Assembly: GCA_028818385.1 (NCBI GenBank) | Contig: JAPPNY010000234.1 | Span: forward strand, 1 to 28,755 | Direction of reading: 5' to 3' | DNA length: 28,755 nucleotides | DNA from: Spirochaetaceae bacterium | GTDB lineage: Bacteria > Spirochaetota > Spirochaetia > SZUA-6 > Bin103 | Part shown: piece after piece, positions 7,889 to 16,332 of the stretch | How the letters are laid out: each line of letters begins with the position of its first letter | How positions within the stretch are numbered: the stretch's first letter is position 1 | Translations under genes and position numbers: made by a program | Notes under the pieces: generated by a model | Databases searched by the model: none | What the model was told of the DNA's origin: nothing | What the model saw: only the letters and a program-made list of their open reading frames with translations

Positions 7889-8631
7889 CCACCATCATCG
7901 GGCGGGGTCACTCCGGCACGCGAGCCATGTCGCACACGCTCTCGGCCAGCGGCGTGTGGATGGGCGAGCCGTTGAACGTCTCGGGTGATCTGCTTCCGCC
8001 GCAGGCGATGTACGAGGCGTCCCGTCTCATCGCCAGGCACGTTCGCTGGCTGGGAGGGCTGGAGTGGGATTTCAGCGATCTCCACTCGATGCCCATTCCG
8101 AGCGAGTTCGAACCGCTGATCCGGTCGTATCTGCGCAGCGTGCTGACGAGCCGGGCAGAGCACAAGGGATGGAAGATCCCGGAGACTACGCTGACCGTTC
8201 CCTGGATCGTCAGGATGTTCCCGGATGTCCGGTACATCTTCTGGATCCGCAACCCGCGCGACTGCATCATCGGCAAGCACAAGACGGACGACCTCAGCGA
8301 CTGGGGCGTTGCCTGTCCGACTACCCACGACGCCCGCTTGCGTCGGGCCATGTCGTGGAAGTACCAGTACGATCTGGTCCGCTCCACGCCGCGACCCAGG
8401 AACTGGATCGAGGTGCGGTTCGAGGATTTCGTCCAGCGCCAGGATGAGACGCTCGCCCGTCTGGAGTCCTACCTGGGAATCAAGCTTGCCCGGATTCCCG
8501 TGAAGCCCGAGGCGGTGGGGCGATGGGAGGCCGACACCGGTCCCAACTACTACGATTTCTTCGCACCGGCGATGCAGAAGTACGGGTACGAGACGCCCCA
8601 GACGGCGGCAGAGACGACAGCGGATTGGTGA
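7882..8631 (+). CDS. Sulfotransferase-family protein
   Basis: A 249-residue PAPS-dependent sulfotransferase-like protein. The N-terminus is a P-loop-like 5'-phosphosulfate-binding motif, GRGHSGTR at 7-14, after a hydrophobic strand (MLTTII). The 3'-phosphate-binding segment is WIRNPRDCIIG at 121-131. A C-terminal FEDFVQRQDETLARLESYLG resembles the family's RYEDL…L..fLG region. Transfer of sulfate from PAPS to a glycan or small molecule is the expected reaction; the acceptor is unknown. No ribosome binding site is clear, and the start overlaps the vestigial leader. The gene is flanked by the 77-bp repeat and looks slightly less GC-rich than its neighbours, suggesting later insertion. Confidence 0.8.
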   Translation: MLTTIIGRGHSGTRAMSHTLSASGVWMGEPLNVSGDLLPPQAMYEASRLIARHVRWLGGLEWDFSDLHSMPIPSEFEPLIRSYLRSVLTSRAEHKGWKIPETTLTVPWIVRMFPDVRYIFWIRNPRDCIIGKHKTDDLSDWGVACPTTHDARLRRAMSWKYQYDLVRSTPRPRNWIEVRFEDFVQRQDETLARLESYLGIKLARIPVKPEAVGRWEADTGPNYYDFFAPAMQKYGYETPQTAAETTADW

Positions 8632-8651
8632 GGATGGCGCCGGCGGCTGCC

Positions 8652-8727
8652 GGATGCGCATCCATCGCCTCCATCTTATCCTGAACGGGGAGACCGGCCA
8701 TGAACCATCCGCACCTCCATCTGCTCG
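8652..8727 (+). repeat. 77-bp direct repeat, copy 2 (right of the sulfotransferase)
   Basis: This copy mirrors copy 1. Here the propeller gene start is intact, with GGGGAG seven bases before its ATG. On the minus strand the toroid start (MEAMDAHP) is followed at once by unrelated sequence. The reciprocal arrangement is what insertion of a segment into a duplicated divergent start region would leave. Confidence 0.9.
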
Positions 8728-10094
8728 TCGACGACGAGGAAATCGATGCCCGCTGGCACGTGACGCGGGTGATCGCCCGGCCCGATGCTCGCACCGCCGA
8801 GCCGGTTCTGAGACCGGATCGGGCCTGGGAAGGACGCGCCGCCGGGCTCTCCGGGACCGTGCTCCGCGACGGCCCGAACGGCACCTACCGGCTGTGGTAC
8901 CGGAGCTTCCACGACGGCAGGCCGGCGTCCGACCGGAACTTCCTCAATTACGCGGAGTCGGCCGACGGACTGACATGGGAGAAGCCCGCGCTGCGGCTGA
9001 TCGAGTACGAAGGCGACCGCGACACCAACATCGTCTACCGTCCGCGCCACGCCGGCCTGCGCTCGTTCGAGTCGAACGGCGTGATCGTCGACGAGGTGGG
9101 CGCCCCCGAGCGGCGCTACAAGATGGTCGCCCACCACGGCTTCGGGGACAAGTCGCGCAACGGCCTGTTCGGACTGTTCAGTCCCGATGGCGTGCGCTGG
9201 ACCGTGACCGATCGGCCGCTGCTGCCGGGTGCGGGAGACCGCCACGGTGCGCTCAAGGATCCGGTGACCGGCGAATACGTCGTGTTCACCCGCAGCCCCC
9301 GCTTCAAGGCCCGGGCCCGCGGGCGGGACGATCCGGACAGCGCGCCCCTGCCCTACAAGCGCATCGTCGGCCGCACCACCAGCCGGGACTTCGTCAACTG
9401 GTCGCCGTTCCGGACCGTGCTCCGCAACGACGGCTTCGACGCCCCCGGCACGCAGTTCTACTCGATCAGCCCGTTCCGCTACGGCAACCGGCTGCTGGCG
9501 TTCGTCGACGTCTACGACACCGGCGTGGAGTGCATGTGGGTGACCCTGGCCTCCAGCGTGGACGGCATCCACTGGCGCCGGCCGCTGCGCGGCCAGCCGA
9601 TCCTTGGCCTGGGGCCGGAGGGGCGCTGGGATGACACCTGGGTGAACGTCACGAACAACCCTCCGGTCCCGGAAGGCGACCGGCTGCGCTTCTGGTACGT
9701 GGGCCGCACCACCGGCCACGGGCTCAGCACGCGCACCGGCGCGCTCGGCTCGTTCCTGCTCACCCGCGACCGGTTCGCCGGGCTGACCGCCGGCCGGCGC
9801 ACCGGCACGATCGTCACGGCGCCGGTGCAGGTTGGCGGCCCGAATCTGTACGTCAACGCCAATCTGCGCCACGGACGGATGCGCGTCGCGGTGGCCGACG
9901 CGCTGGGCGGGCCGATCGAGGGGCTCGGCATGAGCCGCTGCTCGCCGCTCGCGGGAGACAACATCGATCACGAGGTGCGCTGGGACGACAACGCGGATCT
10001 CGGTACGCTCCGCGGCCGCCTGGTGCGGCTGCACGTGGAGATCACCTACGGCACCCTGTTCGCCTTCCGGTTCGGCGATGCACGCCGCTGCTGA
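8700..10094 (+). CDS. Five-bladed beta-propeller protein, GH32/43-like (paralogue 1)
   Basis: A 464-residue protein of an uncharacterised family related by fold to GH32/GH43-type propellers. It opens with HLHLLVDDEEID (from residue 5). Blade-like repeats of the form YAESADGLTWEKP, FSPDGVRWTVTD, SRDFVNWSPF and SSVDGIHWRRP follow, each with the D-G-x-x-W turn. The final roughly 110 residues are a separate beta module beginning RDRFAGLTAG and ending LVRLHVEITYGTLFAFRF, shared with the proteins at 12427 and 20008. No signal peptide is visible. The start ATG at 8700 has a GGGGAG ribosome binding site. Glycoside hydrolase or lyase action is plausible, but catalytic residues cannot be assigned. Confidence 0.75.
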   Translation: MNHPHLHLLVDDEEIDARWHVTRVIARPDARTAEPVLRPDRAWEGRAAGLSGTVLRDGPNGTYRLWYRSFHDGRPASDRNFLNYAESADGLTWEKPALRLIEYEGDRDTNIVYRPRHAGLRSFESNGVIVDEVGAPERRYKMVAHHGFGDKSRNGLFGLFSPDGVRWTVTDRPLLPGAGDRHGALKDPVTGEYVVFTRSPRFKARARGRDDPDSAPLPYKRIVGRTTSRDFVNWSPFRTVLRNDGFDAPGTQFYSISPFRYGNRLLAFVDVYDTGVECMWVTLASSVDGIHWRRPLRGQPILGLGPEGRWDDTWVNVTNNPPVPEGDRLRFWYVGRTTGHGLSTRTGALGSFLLTRDRFAGLTAGRRTGTIVTAPVQVGGPNLYVNANLRHGRMRVAVADALGGPIEGLGMSRCSPLAGDNIDHEVRWDDNADLGTLRGRLVRLHVEITYGTLFAFRFGDARRC

Positions 10095-10160
10095 CCACCG
10101 GCCGAGACACGTCGGAAGGAAGCCGTCGCCGTCGTTCTCGCGTTCGGCCTCGGCGGGTCC

Positions 10161-11309
10161 TTACGTCGCGTGAGTCGGCACCGCCTGGTCGAGCACGTAG
10201 GCCATCAACGAGGGAATGCCGGCCTCGTAGCGGACCGGCGGCACCTGTCCGGGCGGGTGCCAGACGAAGCCCAGGCGCTCCAGGGCGGCCAGGGCTGCCT
10301 GAGCCTGCCCTGGTGCGTTCGGAGCCAGCCCTTCGGCGACAACAGACTTCAACTCCCGAAAGGTCAGCGCCGACGTGGATTGAAAACGGGCGGCCACGCG
10401 CTCGGCGACCGGCAGCCACGCCGATTGATCCAGCTCGCGATACCGATCCTCGTAGTAGTCCGTGACCCGGGCTGCCACGTCCGGCCGCGCCGCGTCCGCG
10501 TGGGCAGCGGTCAGCCGGATCGCGCCGGTGGCCAGGCGCTGGTCCCACAACGCCTCGCCCCATAGTTGGATGAAGTACGGGTAGCGCTGGCTGTCCTCCA
10601 CGACCGCGGCAAGGGCGGCCGTGTCGATGTCCACGCCGTATGCCGCCAGCGGCTCGGCCAGAGCGGCGCGGGCGGCCGCGTCGCTCAGCAGCCCGATGCC
10701 CAGGCGCCCCTTGCCCAAGCGGCTCCAGAAGGAGGCGTTCATGGCCCCGAGATGCGCCGTCAAGCCCGGCGTACCGGCCAACACCAGCAGGAACGGCGCC
10801 GCGGAGCGCACCTGCTGACTGACGTTGAGCAAGGTTCTGCCCACGTCGAGGTCCAGCGTATGCGCTTCGTCGACAAGCACCGCAAGCGGTTTCTTGCGGC
10901 ACCGGGCAGCCAATTCCGCCCGCAGGTTCCTTACGCGCCCGGACGGCGGTGCCCACTCGACCGAGCCGACGGCCGCCACGCCCACTTTCCGGGGCAGCAG
11001 CTTCTCCATTCCGGACGGCGGCGCAAGAATGTCGATCAGCGCTTCCCGGACAGGGATGTCGTTAGGGGTGAGCGCCGCCACGTCCACCGCCGTTGCTCGG
11101 CCTCGGCAGGCGCGCTCAAACCAGTTGAGCAGCACGGTCTTGCCGTTGCCGCGCGGCCCCATCAAGGCGACGTCGTGCGGTGGGGACGAGCCCCCGAGCA
11201 GGTCGGCCAAGCACTGCGTCAGCACCGCCTGCTCGCGCTCGCGACCGGTGAGGGCCGGCGGGGCGGCGCCCGTACCGGGAGTGAATACGCGTTGCGCCGG
11301 CGCCTTCAT
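10161..11309 (-). CDS. AAA/STAND-type ATPase, paralogue A
   Basis: A 382-residue P-loop ATPase. Walker A is GPRGNGKT (51-58) and Walker B is AVLVDEAH (143-150). A sensor-like LAGTPGL and the segment SQRYPYFIQLWGEALW, typical of archaeal-ATPase/ORC-like NTPases, follow, with a winged-helix-like C-terminus. The function is unknown; roles in regulation, DNA handling or conflict have been proposed for relatives. It is very similar to the plus-strand protein at 21533, but carries about 20 extra residues near 106-130. The start is supported by alignment of both N-termini (PAQRVFTPG versus PQRLFAPG). No transposase neighbour is present, so IS21-type IstB is unlikely. Confidence 0.82.
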   Translation of the reverse strand: MKAPAQRVFTPGTGAAPPALTGREREQAVLTQCLADLLGGSSPPHDVALMGPRGNGKTVLLNWFERACRGRATAVDVAALTPNDIPVREALIDILAPPSGMEKLLPRKVGVAAVGSVEWAPPSGRVRNLRAELAARCRKKPLAVLVDEAHTLDLDVGRTLLNVSQQVRSAAPFLLVLAGTPGLTAHLGAMNASFWSRLGKGRLGIGLLSDAAARAALAEPLAAYGVDIDTAALAAVVEDSQRYPYFIQLWGEALWDQRLATGAIRLTAAHADAARPDVAARVTDYYEDRYRELDQSAWLPVAERVAARFQSTSALTFRELKSVVAEGLAPNAPGQAQAALAALERLGFVWHPPGQVPPVRYEAGIPSLMAYVLDQAVPTHAT

Positions 11310-11323
11310 TGCGTCAAGTGCAT
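11306..11323 (-). other. Five-codon leader ORF (MHLTQ) overlapping the ATPase A start
   Basis: ATG CAC TTG ACG CAA TGA lies directly before the ATPase. Its TGA overlaps the ATPase ATG as ATGA, and AGGATAGG precedes the leader ATG. The same arrangement, at the same distance, occurs before the paralogue at 21533. Translation is not proven. Confidence 0.4.
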
Positions 11324-11369
11324 CCTATCCTGTCGGCTGCATCGTGTCGGGCGGAAGTCTTTCCATGCT

Positions 11370-12386
11370 TCAACGGACCTTGACGACCAGCTTGCCGAAG
11401 TTGGCGCCGGCCAGCAGGCCGATGAACGCCTCCGGCGCCCGCTCGATCCCCTCCACCACGTCCTCGCGGTAGCGCAGCGTGCCGTCGCGCACCCACGCGG
11501 CCAGGCGCGCGAGCGCCTCGGCATGGCGAGCGGCGAACTGGAAGACCAGGAACCCCTCCATGCGCGCGCGCCGGCTTAGCAACATGCGCGGGATGTTGCG
11601 CGGTCCCTGCGGCGTGGAAGTGGCGTTGTACAGGGCGATCTGCCCGCAGACGACCGCCCGGCCGCCGACCGCGATCCGGTCGATGGCCGCGTCGGTCACC
11701 ACTCCTCCCACGTTGTCCCAGTAGATGTCGATGCCGCGCGGACACAGCTCCTGCACGCGCTCGGCGACATCCTCGCGCTTGTAGTCGATTGCGGCGTCGA
11801 ATCCCAGCTCGCCGACGACATGGTCCACCTTCGCCTGCGTCCCGGCCACGCCGATCACGCGGCAGCCGCCCCGCCTGGCGAGCTGGCCCACGACCGAACC
11901 GACGGCGCCGGCGGCGGCGGTCACCACGACCGTGTCGCCGGCGACGGGCCGCGCCACCTCGAACAGCCCGTGATAGGCGGTCAGCCCCGGCATGCCCAGG
12001 ATGCCGAGCGAGGTGGAGACGGGCGCGACGGCGGGGTCGATCCTGCGGACGTCGCGGGCGTCCATCACCCCGTACTCCTGCCAGCCGATCTTGCCCATGG
12101 CGAAATCGCCGACCGCGAACAGATCGGAGTTGGTAGCGACGACCTCGCCCACGGCATCCGCCTCCATGACGCCGCCGATGGCCACCGGCGCGGTGTAGCT
12201 GGTGGCGCCGGGGGCGTTCATGCGCCCGCGCATGTAGGGGTCCAGGGAGTGGTAGTGGGTTGCGATCAACACCTGGCCGGGGCCCGGCTCCGGGATCGGC
12301 GTCTCGGTGAGGGCGAAGTCGGACGGCTTGGGGGCGCCGTGCGGCCTCGCCGCCAGCGTCCACGCGCGGTTCAGCTTGTGTCCCAT
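11370..12386 (-). CDS. NADP-dependent oxidoreductase, zinc-less MDR family (CurA-like)
   Basis: A 338-residue medium-chain reductase of the leukotriene-B4 12-hydroxydehydrogenase/CurA type, which reduces C=C bonds in alpha,beta-unsaturated carbonyls using NADPH. Visible marks are LDPYMRGRM (49-57), the nucleotide-binding AAAGAVGSVVGQLA (157-170), IGVAGT (178-183) and DNVGG. No zinc-binding cysteines are present, as expected. The start MGHKLNRAW at 12386 matches the family N-terminus; a GTG seven codons earlier is less likely. It sits alone between the ATPase and the propeller operon, all on the minus strand, 40 bases after the propeller stop. A role in detoxification or a side step of catabolism is possible. 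Confidence 0.85.
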   Translation of the reverse strand: MGHKLNRAWTLAARPHGAPKPSDFALTETPIPEPGPGQVLIATHYHSLDPYMRGRMNAPGATSYTAPVAIGGVMEADAVGEVVATNSDLFAVGDFAMGKIGWQEYGVMDARDVRRIDPAVAPVSTSLGILGMPGLTAYHGLFEVARPVAGDTVVVTAAAGAVGSVVGQLARRGGCRVIGVAGTQAKVDHVVGELGFDAAIDYKREDVAERVQELCPRGIDIYWDNVGGVVTDAAIDRIAVGGRAVVCGQIALYNATSTPQGPRNIPRMLLSRRARMEGFLVFQFAARHAEALARLAAWVRDGTLRYREDVVEGIERAPEAFIGLLAGANFGKLVVKVR

Positions 12387-12426
12387 GACAGGTCGGGACG
12401 ATAGCACCGCGCGCGCGGACCGGCGA

Positions 12427-14784
12427 TCAGAGCAGGAACGCGAACAGGCGGGCGCGCTCGACCGTGAAGCGCAGCCGCACCGCCTGGCCGCGGAGCTCGC
12501 TCAGGTCGGCGACCTCCGCGTCGGCCTGGTCGCCTGAGAATGTCGCCGGTCCGCGCAGGGTGCGTCCCGCCGTGTCGGTGACCTCGCAGAGGACCGACCC
12601 GTCCGGCTCGGTCTGTGCATTGAGCTGCAGGTGATCCTGCTCGACCCGGATCGGCACGGTCAGGAGGCTGCCGCGCACGTCCGCAGGCTCGGCGAACGCC
12701 ATCCGGTACGGGCGCAGCCGCGCCAGTGCCGGCAGGTAGGCGGTCGCCTTGCCGTCGGCGAAGTGGCCTTCCCAGGTGGAGAAATAGGGCGCGCGGCGCT
12801 GGTTCCACGCCTTCTCGCGCACGTCTTCAAGCGAGGGGTGGCGCGCCATGATGCCGTAGCCGTTATGGCGGGTGTTGATGCCGGTGTAGTAGTACCACCA
12901 CCAGCCGTCGAACTCGAAGTAGCAGTAGCGCTCGCGCACCATGCCGGCGTCGAAGCTGCCGCCCTCGCCGAGCGCCACCAGGCTGCGGCGCCGGTCGCGA
13001 AAGCGGTGGAAGGTGATGAAGTCGCGGGTCCAGATCAGCTCGGGCGCCTGGGTCTGGTCGATGCCCCAGTGCAGCAGCGTGCTGCCCAGGTAGAGGTTGC
13101 GCGGGCGGAAGCTGTGGTTGATCTTGGAGTTGGTCATGTCGATGACCGGCCGCCCGTCCAGGTCGCCGTGGCCGGCGAACCGCTGCAGGAAGCCCATCGA
13201 GTAGAACTCGGTGCCGATCGGGTCGAAGGCGTCGGGGCCGATCACGAAGCGGCGCCGGTAGGTCACCCCGTCGTCCGTCCACAGCACCGCCAGGCAGCGC
13301 AGCGACATCGGCTGGTTGTCCCAGTCGGCGTCGTGCGGCGGGTAGGACGGCGAGGCGGGCCGGAAGTAGAACAGCAGCCGGCGGATGCCGCCGCCGTCGA
13401 CGACCTCGACGCTTGCGCGGATGGTCTCCGTCGTGTGCCTGAGATCCATGCCCTGACCGCTGTAGAGCAGCGGCTCCCCGGTCAGCACCAGGTACTCGTC
13501 ACCGCGCCGCCAGAACGGCCAGTACTCGCCCCGCTGGGGGTCGAAGCCACGGGCGCGCGCCGCCGCAAGCCCCGGCGCCTCGAACGGAAACGGCCCCTTG
13601 AGGCCGGAGATGAACACGCCGGCCAGGTCCACGGGGCCGTCGCGCTCGGCGTCGTAGAAGCGGAAGGTGGCCTTGGCCAGGTCGGCCGCCCGGTGTCCCT
13701 CCTCGGTGGTCGGGTCGCCGGTCTCGTCGCGCAGGATGTTGTTGTCGGTGCTGCCGGCATACGCGAACCGGCCCAGGCTCGGCTTCTCCCAGCGCACCCC
13801 GTCGGCACTGACCGCGAGCATCCGCAGGTGCTTGCGCGACGCCCCCGTAGGAGCGTCCTCCCAGGTCTCCAGCGCGTTGCGGTAGACGCACTCGTACCGC
13901 TCCCGTTCGGCGCTCCAGTCGATCGACTCGATGTACAGGCCGCGGTTCTCGTGCGGCTCGGTGCTGGCGATCATCGGGCCGCGGGCGTTGTCGAGCGCCG
14001 CCGGCAGGAAGCGCATGCCTTCCACCGCCTCGAAGCTGTAGTCGTCGACCAGCACCTCCGGGACGCCGCCGAGCGCGAGCGCCGCGGGCCGGGGCTGCTC
14101 GGCCGGCCGCTGCACCCAGAACTTGCGCACGCTGTAGGCGCCGATCGGGCTGCCGTCCTGCAGCATGCGCGTCCGCACCCAGTACTCGCCGTCGCCCCAG
14201 CCGTCGATGGGAAAGCGGTGCTCGCGCGGCCGGTCATCGAGCGTGAAGCGCCACGGGCCGGCCAGCGGCTCGCTCCCCTCCCGGCGGGTGACGTCGACCG
14301 CCACCCGCGCCTGCGAGACCCGGTGGCGGCGGATCGAGAGCCAGATCGCAGCCTCCGGCTCATCGAAGTACAGCGACTGGCGCGGCGCGCAACTGATGCA
14401 CTGCGTGGAGGCGTCGCACGCCATCACGTTCTTGTGGTTGCGCGGAAAGTAGTCGTGCGGGTCGACGGCCAGCGTGTCCTCGGCCACCGCCGCCGCGCCG
14501 TCGGTCAGCACCACCCGGAAGCTGTACTCGCCCATGACCCAGAGCTTCGGCCGCGCCACGCCGAGCGGCGGGTCGTAGCGGCCGTCGTCGATCATCGGGT
14601 AGCGGAAGGTCGCCTGCACCGCGCCGCGCTCGGCGCGCACCGCGATCGCCTGCGCCCGCTGCCGGTAGCCGCACGGCTGGCGCGCGTGCAGCGTGGCGTG
14701 CAGCCCCGGCGCCGCCCGTGCCGTCGCACCGTCCACCGCGAGCGTGAAGGTGACCAGCGTGTGCGAGTCGTGGGCGAGCGTCAT
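12427..14784 (-). CDS. Large beta-propeller protein with N-terminal beta-sandwich modules (paralogue 2)
   Basis: A 785-residue protein. Residues 1 to about 235 look like two Ig-like beta-sandwich modules (GEYSFRVVL near 85-93 and WGDGEYWVRTRML near 196-208), joined by a Cys-containing segment with Cys at 123, 130 and 132. The propeller starts with VLVDDYSFE (244-252), equivalent to residue 8 of the 464-aa paralogue, and carries VSADGVRWEKP, WTDDGVTYRRR and TRDFITFHRF repeats. The C-terminus ends AVRLRFTVERARLFAFLL, the shared module. No signal peptide is evident. Its ATG overlaps the stop of the FAD oxidoreductase as ATGA (14781-14784), so the two are co-translated. Function in glycan breakdown is inferred. 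Confidence 0.78.
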   Translation of the reverse strand: MTLAHDSHTLVTFTLAVDGATARAAPGLHATLHARQPCGYRQRAQAIAVRAERGAVQATFRYPMIDDGRYDPPLGVARPKLWVMGEYSFRVVLTDGAAAVAEDTLAVDPHDYFPRNHKNVMACDASTQCISCAPRQSLYFDEPEAAIWLSIRRHRVSQARVAVDVTRREGSEPLAGPWRFTLDDRPREHRFPIDGWGDGEYWVRTRMLQDGSPIGAYSVRKFWVQRPAEQPRPAALALGGVPEVLVDDYSFEAVEGMRFLPAALDNARGPMIASTEPHENRGLYIESIDWSAERERYECVYRNALETWEDAPTGASRKHLRMLAVSADGVRWEKPSLGRFAYAGSTDNNILRDETGDPTTEEGHRAADLAKATFRFYDAERDGPVDLAGVFISGLKGPFPFEAPGLAAARARGFDPQRGEYWPFWRRGDEYLVLTGEPLLYSGQGMDLRHTTETIRASVEVVDGGGIRRLLFYFRPASPSYPPHDADWDNQPMSLRCLAVLWTDDGVTYRRRFVIGPDAFDPIGTEFYSMGFLQRFAGHGDLDGRPVIDMTNSKINHSFRPRNLYLGSTLLHWGIDQTQAPELIWTRDFITFHRFRDRRRSLVALGEGGSFDAGMVRERYCYFEFDGWWWYYYTGINTRHNGYGIMARHPSLEDVREKAWNQRRAPYFSTWEGHFADGKATAYLPALARLRPYRMAFAEPADVRGSLLTVPIRVEQDHLQLNAQTEPDGSVLCEVTDTAGRTLRGPATFSGDQADAEVADLSELRGQAVRLRFTVERARLFAFLL

Positions 14785-16295
14785 GCCGGCCCGTCCAGGC
14801 CCAGCGCGCGCAGCCGCGCGGCATCCCCCAGGTGGAAACCGCGGCTGATCAGCTCGCGCTGCAGCTCCTTCACGTCCAGCGCGCGCGGCGGCACGCCGGC
14901 CCGTACCGCCATGGCCGCCGCCAGGCCGCACACCTCGCCGAGTTGCAGCAGCGCCGGCCGGGCGCGCACGCTGCCGGGATCGTGGCCGCGGCGCAGGTAG
15001 CCGGAGGCGCGGCCGGTCGCCATCAGCCCGTCCAGCCCGCGCGGGATCATCGTCCGGTACGGCGTGTCGAATCCCTCGGGCGCCGCACCCCATTTGGGCT
15101 GGGCGGAGTGGGTGTTCACGAACACGACGTCGTCGAAGCGGCGCCCCTCGTACACGTCGTACGGGGTGATCGTGTACTCGGCGTCGATGTGCGGCCCGCC
15201 GCGCGATCCGAAGTAGGGAGCGGTGATCAGCAGGTACGCCTGCTCGAAGCCGGGCACGTTCGCGCGGTAGAACTGCACGGTCTCGAACACGTGCTGGCGG
15301 ATCTCCGTCTCCAGGCGGGCGTGCTGCCACATGTCGTCGCGGCGGATCGCGCCGCCGAGGTTGATGCGGCTGCCGGCCAGGCCGCCGTCGAACGGTCCCT
15401 TCCAGATGTTCGGGGTGGTCAGGTGGACGTGATCGTCCACGCTCTTGTACAGGCGGAAGGAGCCGTCCTGCCATGCGCGGCGGAGCAGCGGCACCATCGG
15501 CGGCTCGAACTTCTGCGTGCTGATCGGAAACCGCCGCATCTCCTCGAGCCACCGTTCGTCTTCCTCCGAGAGGGTCGCCGCTCCCTCCGCGAAGGAACGG
15601 AAGCGCGCGAAGTCGACGCCGCCGGCCACGAAGTAGATGGCCGTGTCGTTCCAGGGAACGTAGGCCGGGTCGAGCCGGTTCTTGCCGATCACGGGCCAGT
15701 TCGGGTCCGGGGCCTGGTCGGTCACCACCGGCACCCCGGCGCGGCGGCACACGTCCGCGTCGGCCGAGGCATCGATGACGACCGTCGCCCGCAGCGCCAC
15801 GCGGCCGCTCTTGCCCTCGACGAACAGGCCGCTCACCGCGCCGTCCTCCACGATCGGGTCGGCCGCCCAGACCGGAAGCAGCAGGTCGACACCGGCTTCC
15901 CTGGCCCACTTCGCGCCAAGGTACGGGATGATGTTGGTCTCGTCGGCATAGCGGTGCGCGGCCGGCAGCTTCAGCCGGCCCATGGCCTCCACCAGCTCCC
16001 GCGGGATGCCGGCGATGCCGCCGGGCAGCGTGACCTCCGCCTCCCCCGCGACGCTGCCGCCGACGATCATGGCCGGCCCCAGGTTGCCGCCGACCATGCC
16101 GAACCGGTCCAGCAGCACCGTGCGTGCGCCCGCGCGGCCGGCGGCGATGGCGGCGATCAGCCCCGACAGACCGGCGCCGACCACGGCGACGTCGTAGGAG
16201 CCGGTGACCGGGGTCAGCCTGGCCGCCTCGGCCACCGTGGAAGGATCGGTCCGGAACGACTCCGCGGCCGGCGAAGGATGCAGCCTCTTTGACAC
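14781..16295 (-). CDS. FAD-dependent oxidoreductase (FAD_oxidored/PF12831-like)
   Basis: A 504-residue flavoprotein. The Rossmann dinucleotide motif VVGAGLSGLIAAIAAGRAG lies at 38-56, and Asp63 (LLDRFG) ends beta-2. FGMVGGNLG (65-73) follows, and VVIDASADADVCRRAG is the second FAD segment, typical of FAD_oxidored proteins found beside sugar-use genes. Near the C-terminus ATGRASGYLRRGHDPG…LGEVCGLAAAMAVRAG completes the FAD fold. The substrate is unknown; oxidation of a sugar or cyclitol is plausible. The start is GTG at 16295 with GGGGGAG a few bases upstream. It leads the two-gene operon with the propeller protein and is divergent from the LplB gene, 37 bases away. Confidence 0.82.
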   Translation of the reverse strand: MSKRLHPSPAAESFRTDPSTVAEAARLTPVTGSYDVAVVGAGLSGLIAAIAAGRAGARTVLLDRFGMVGGNLGPAMIVGGSVAGEAEVTLPGGIAGIPRELVEAMGRLKLPAAHRYADETNIIPYLGAKWAREAGVDLLLPVWAADPIVEDGAVSGLFVEGKSGRVALRATVVIDASADADVCRRAGVPVVTDQAPDPNWPVIGKNRLDPAYVPWNDTAIYFVAGGVDFARFRSFAEGAATLSEEDERWLEEMRRFPISTQKFEPPMVPLLRRAWQDGSFRLYKSVDDHVHLTTPNIWKGPFDGGLAGSRINLGGAIRRDDMWQHARLETEIRQHVFETVQFYRANVPGFEQAYLLITAPYFGSRGGPHIDAEYTITPYDVYEGRRFDDVVFVNTHSAQPKWGAAPEGFDTPYRTMIPRGLDGLMATGRASGYLRRGHDPGSVRARPALLQLGEVCGLAAAMAVRAGVPPRALDVKELQRELISRGFHLGDAARLRALGLDGPA

Positions 16296-16332
16296 GGTAC
16301 TCCCCCGTTGAATAGCCTAACGCGCGTCTGCC
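16296..16332. promoter_or_regulatory. Short divergent intergenic region between two sugar operons
   Basis: Only 37 bases separate the FAD oxidoreductase GTG from the LplB GTG. Any promoters must overlap each other or the coding sequences. The GGGGGAG ribosome binding site for the minus-strand gene is visible at 16300-16306 (minus sense). No reliable -10/-35 or operator palindrome can be named. Confidence 0.35.

Noticed and set aside
8480..8884. Minus-strand frame containing MEAMDAHP in repeat copy 2
   Set aside because: It is the duplicated start of the toroid gene followed by unrelated sequence, with no toroid continuation. It is treated as a repeat remnant, not a gene.
10161..11309. ATPase as an IS21 IstB-type transposition helper
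   Set aside because: No IstA/transposase gene, terminal inverted repeats or short target duplications are visible, and the PYFIQLWG region fits archaeal-ATPase/STAND-like proteins better.
12631..15000. 789-codon open frame on the plus strand, antisense to the 785-aa propeller gene
   Set aside because: Its product is His/Arg/Val/Ala-rich low-complexity text without family marks, as expected for the reverse of a high-GC gene. The minus-strand protein has clear domains and a 4-nt overlap with its neighbour.
14832..16292. 486-codon plus-strand frame opposite the FAD oxidoreductase
   Set aside because: It is a shadow frame of GC-rich codons; the minus-strand frame has a full FAD fold.
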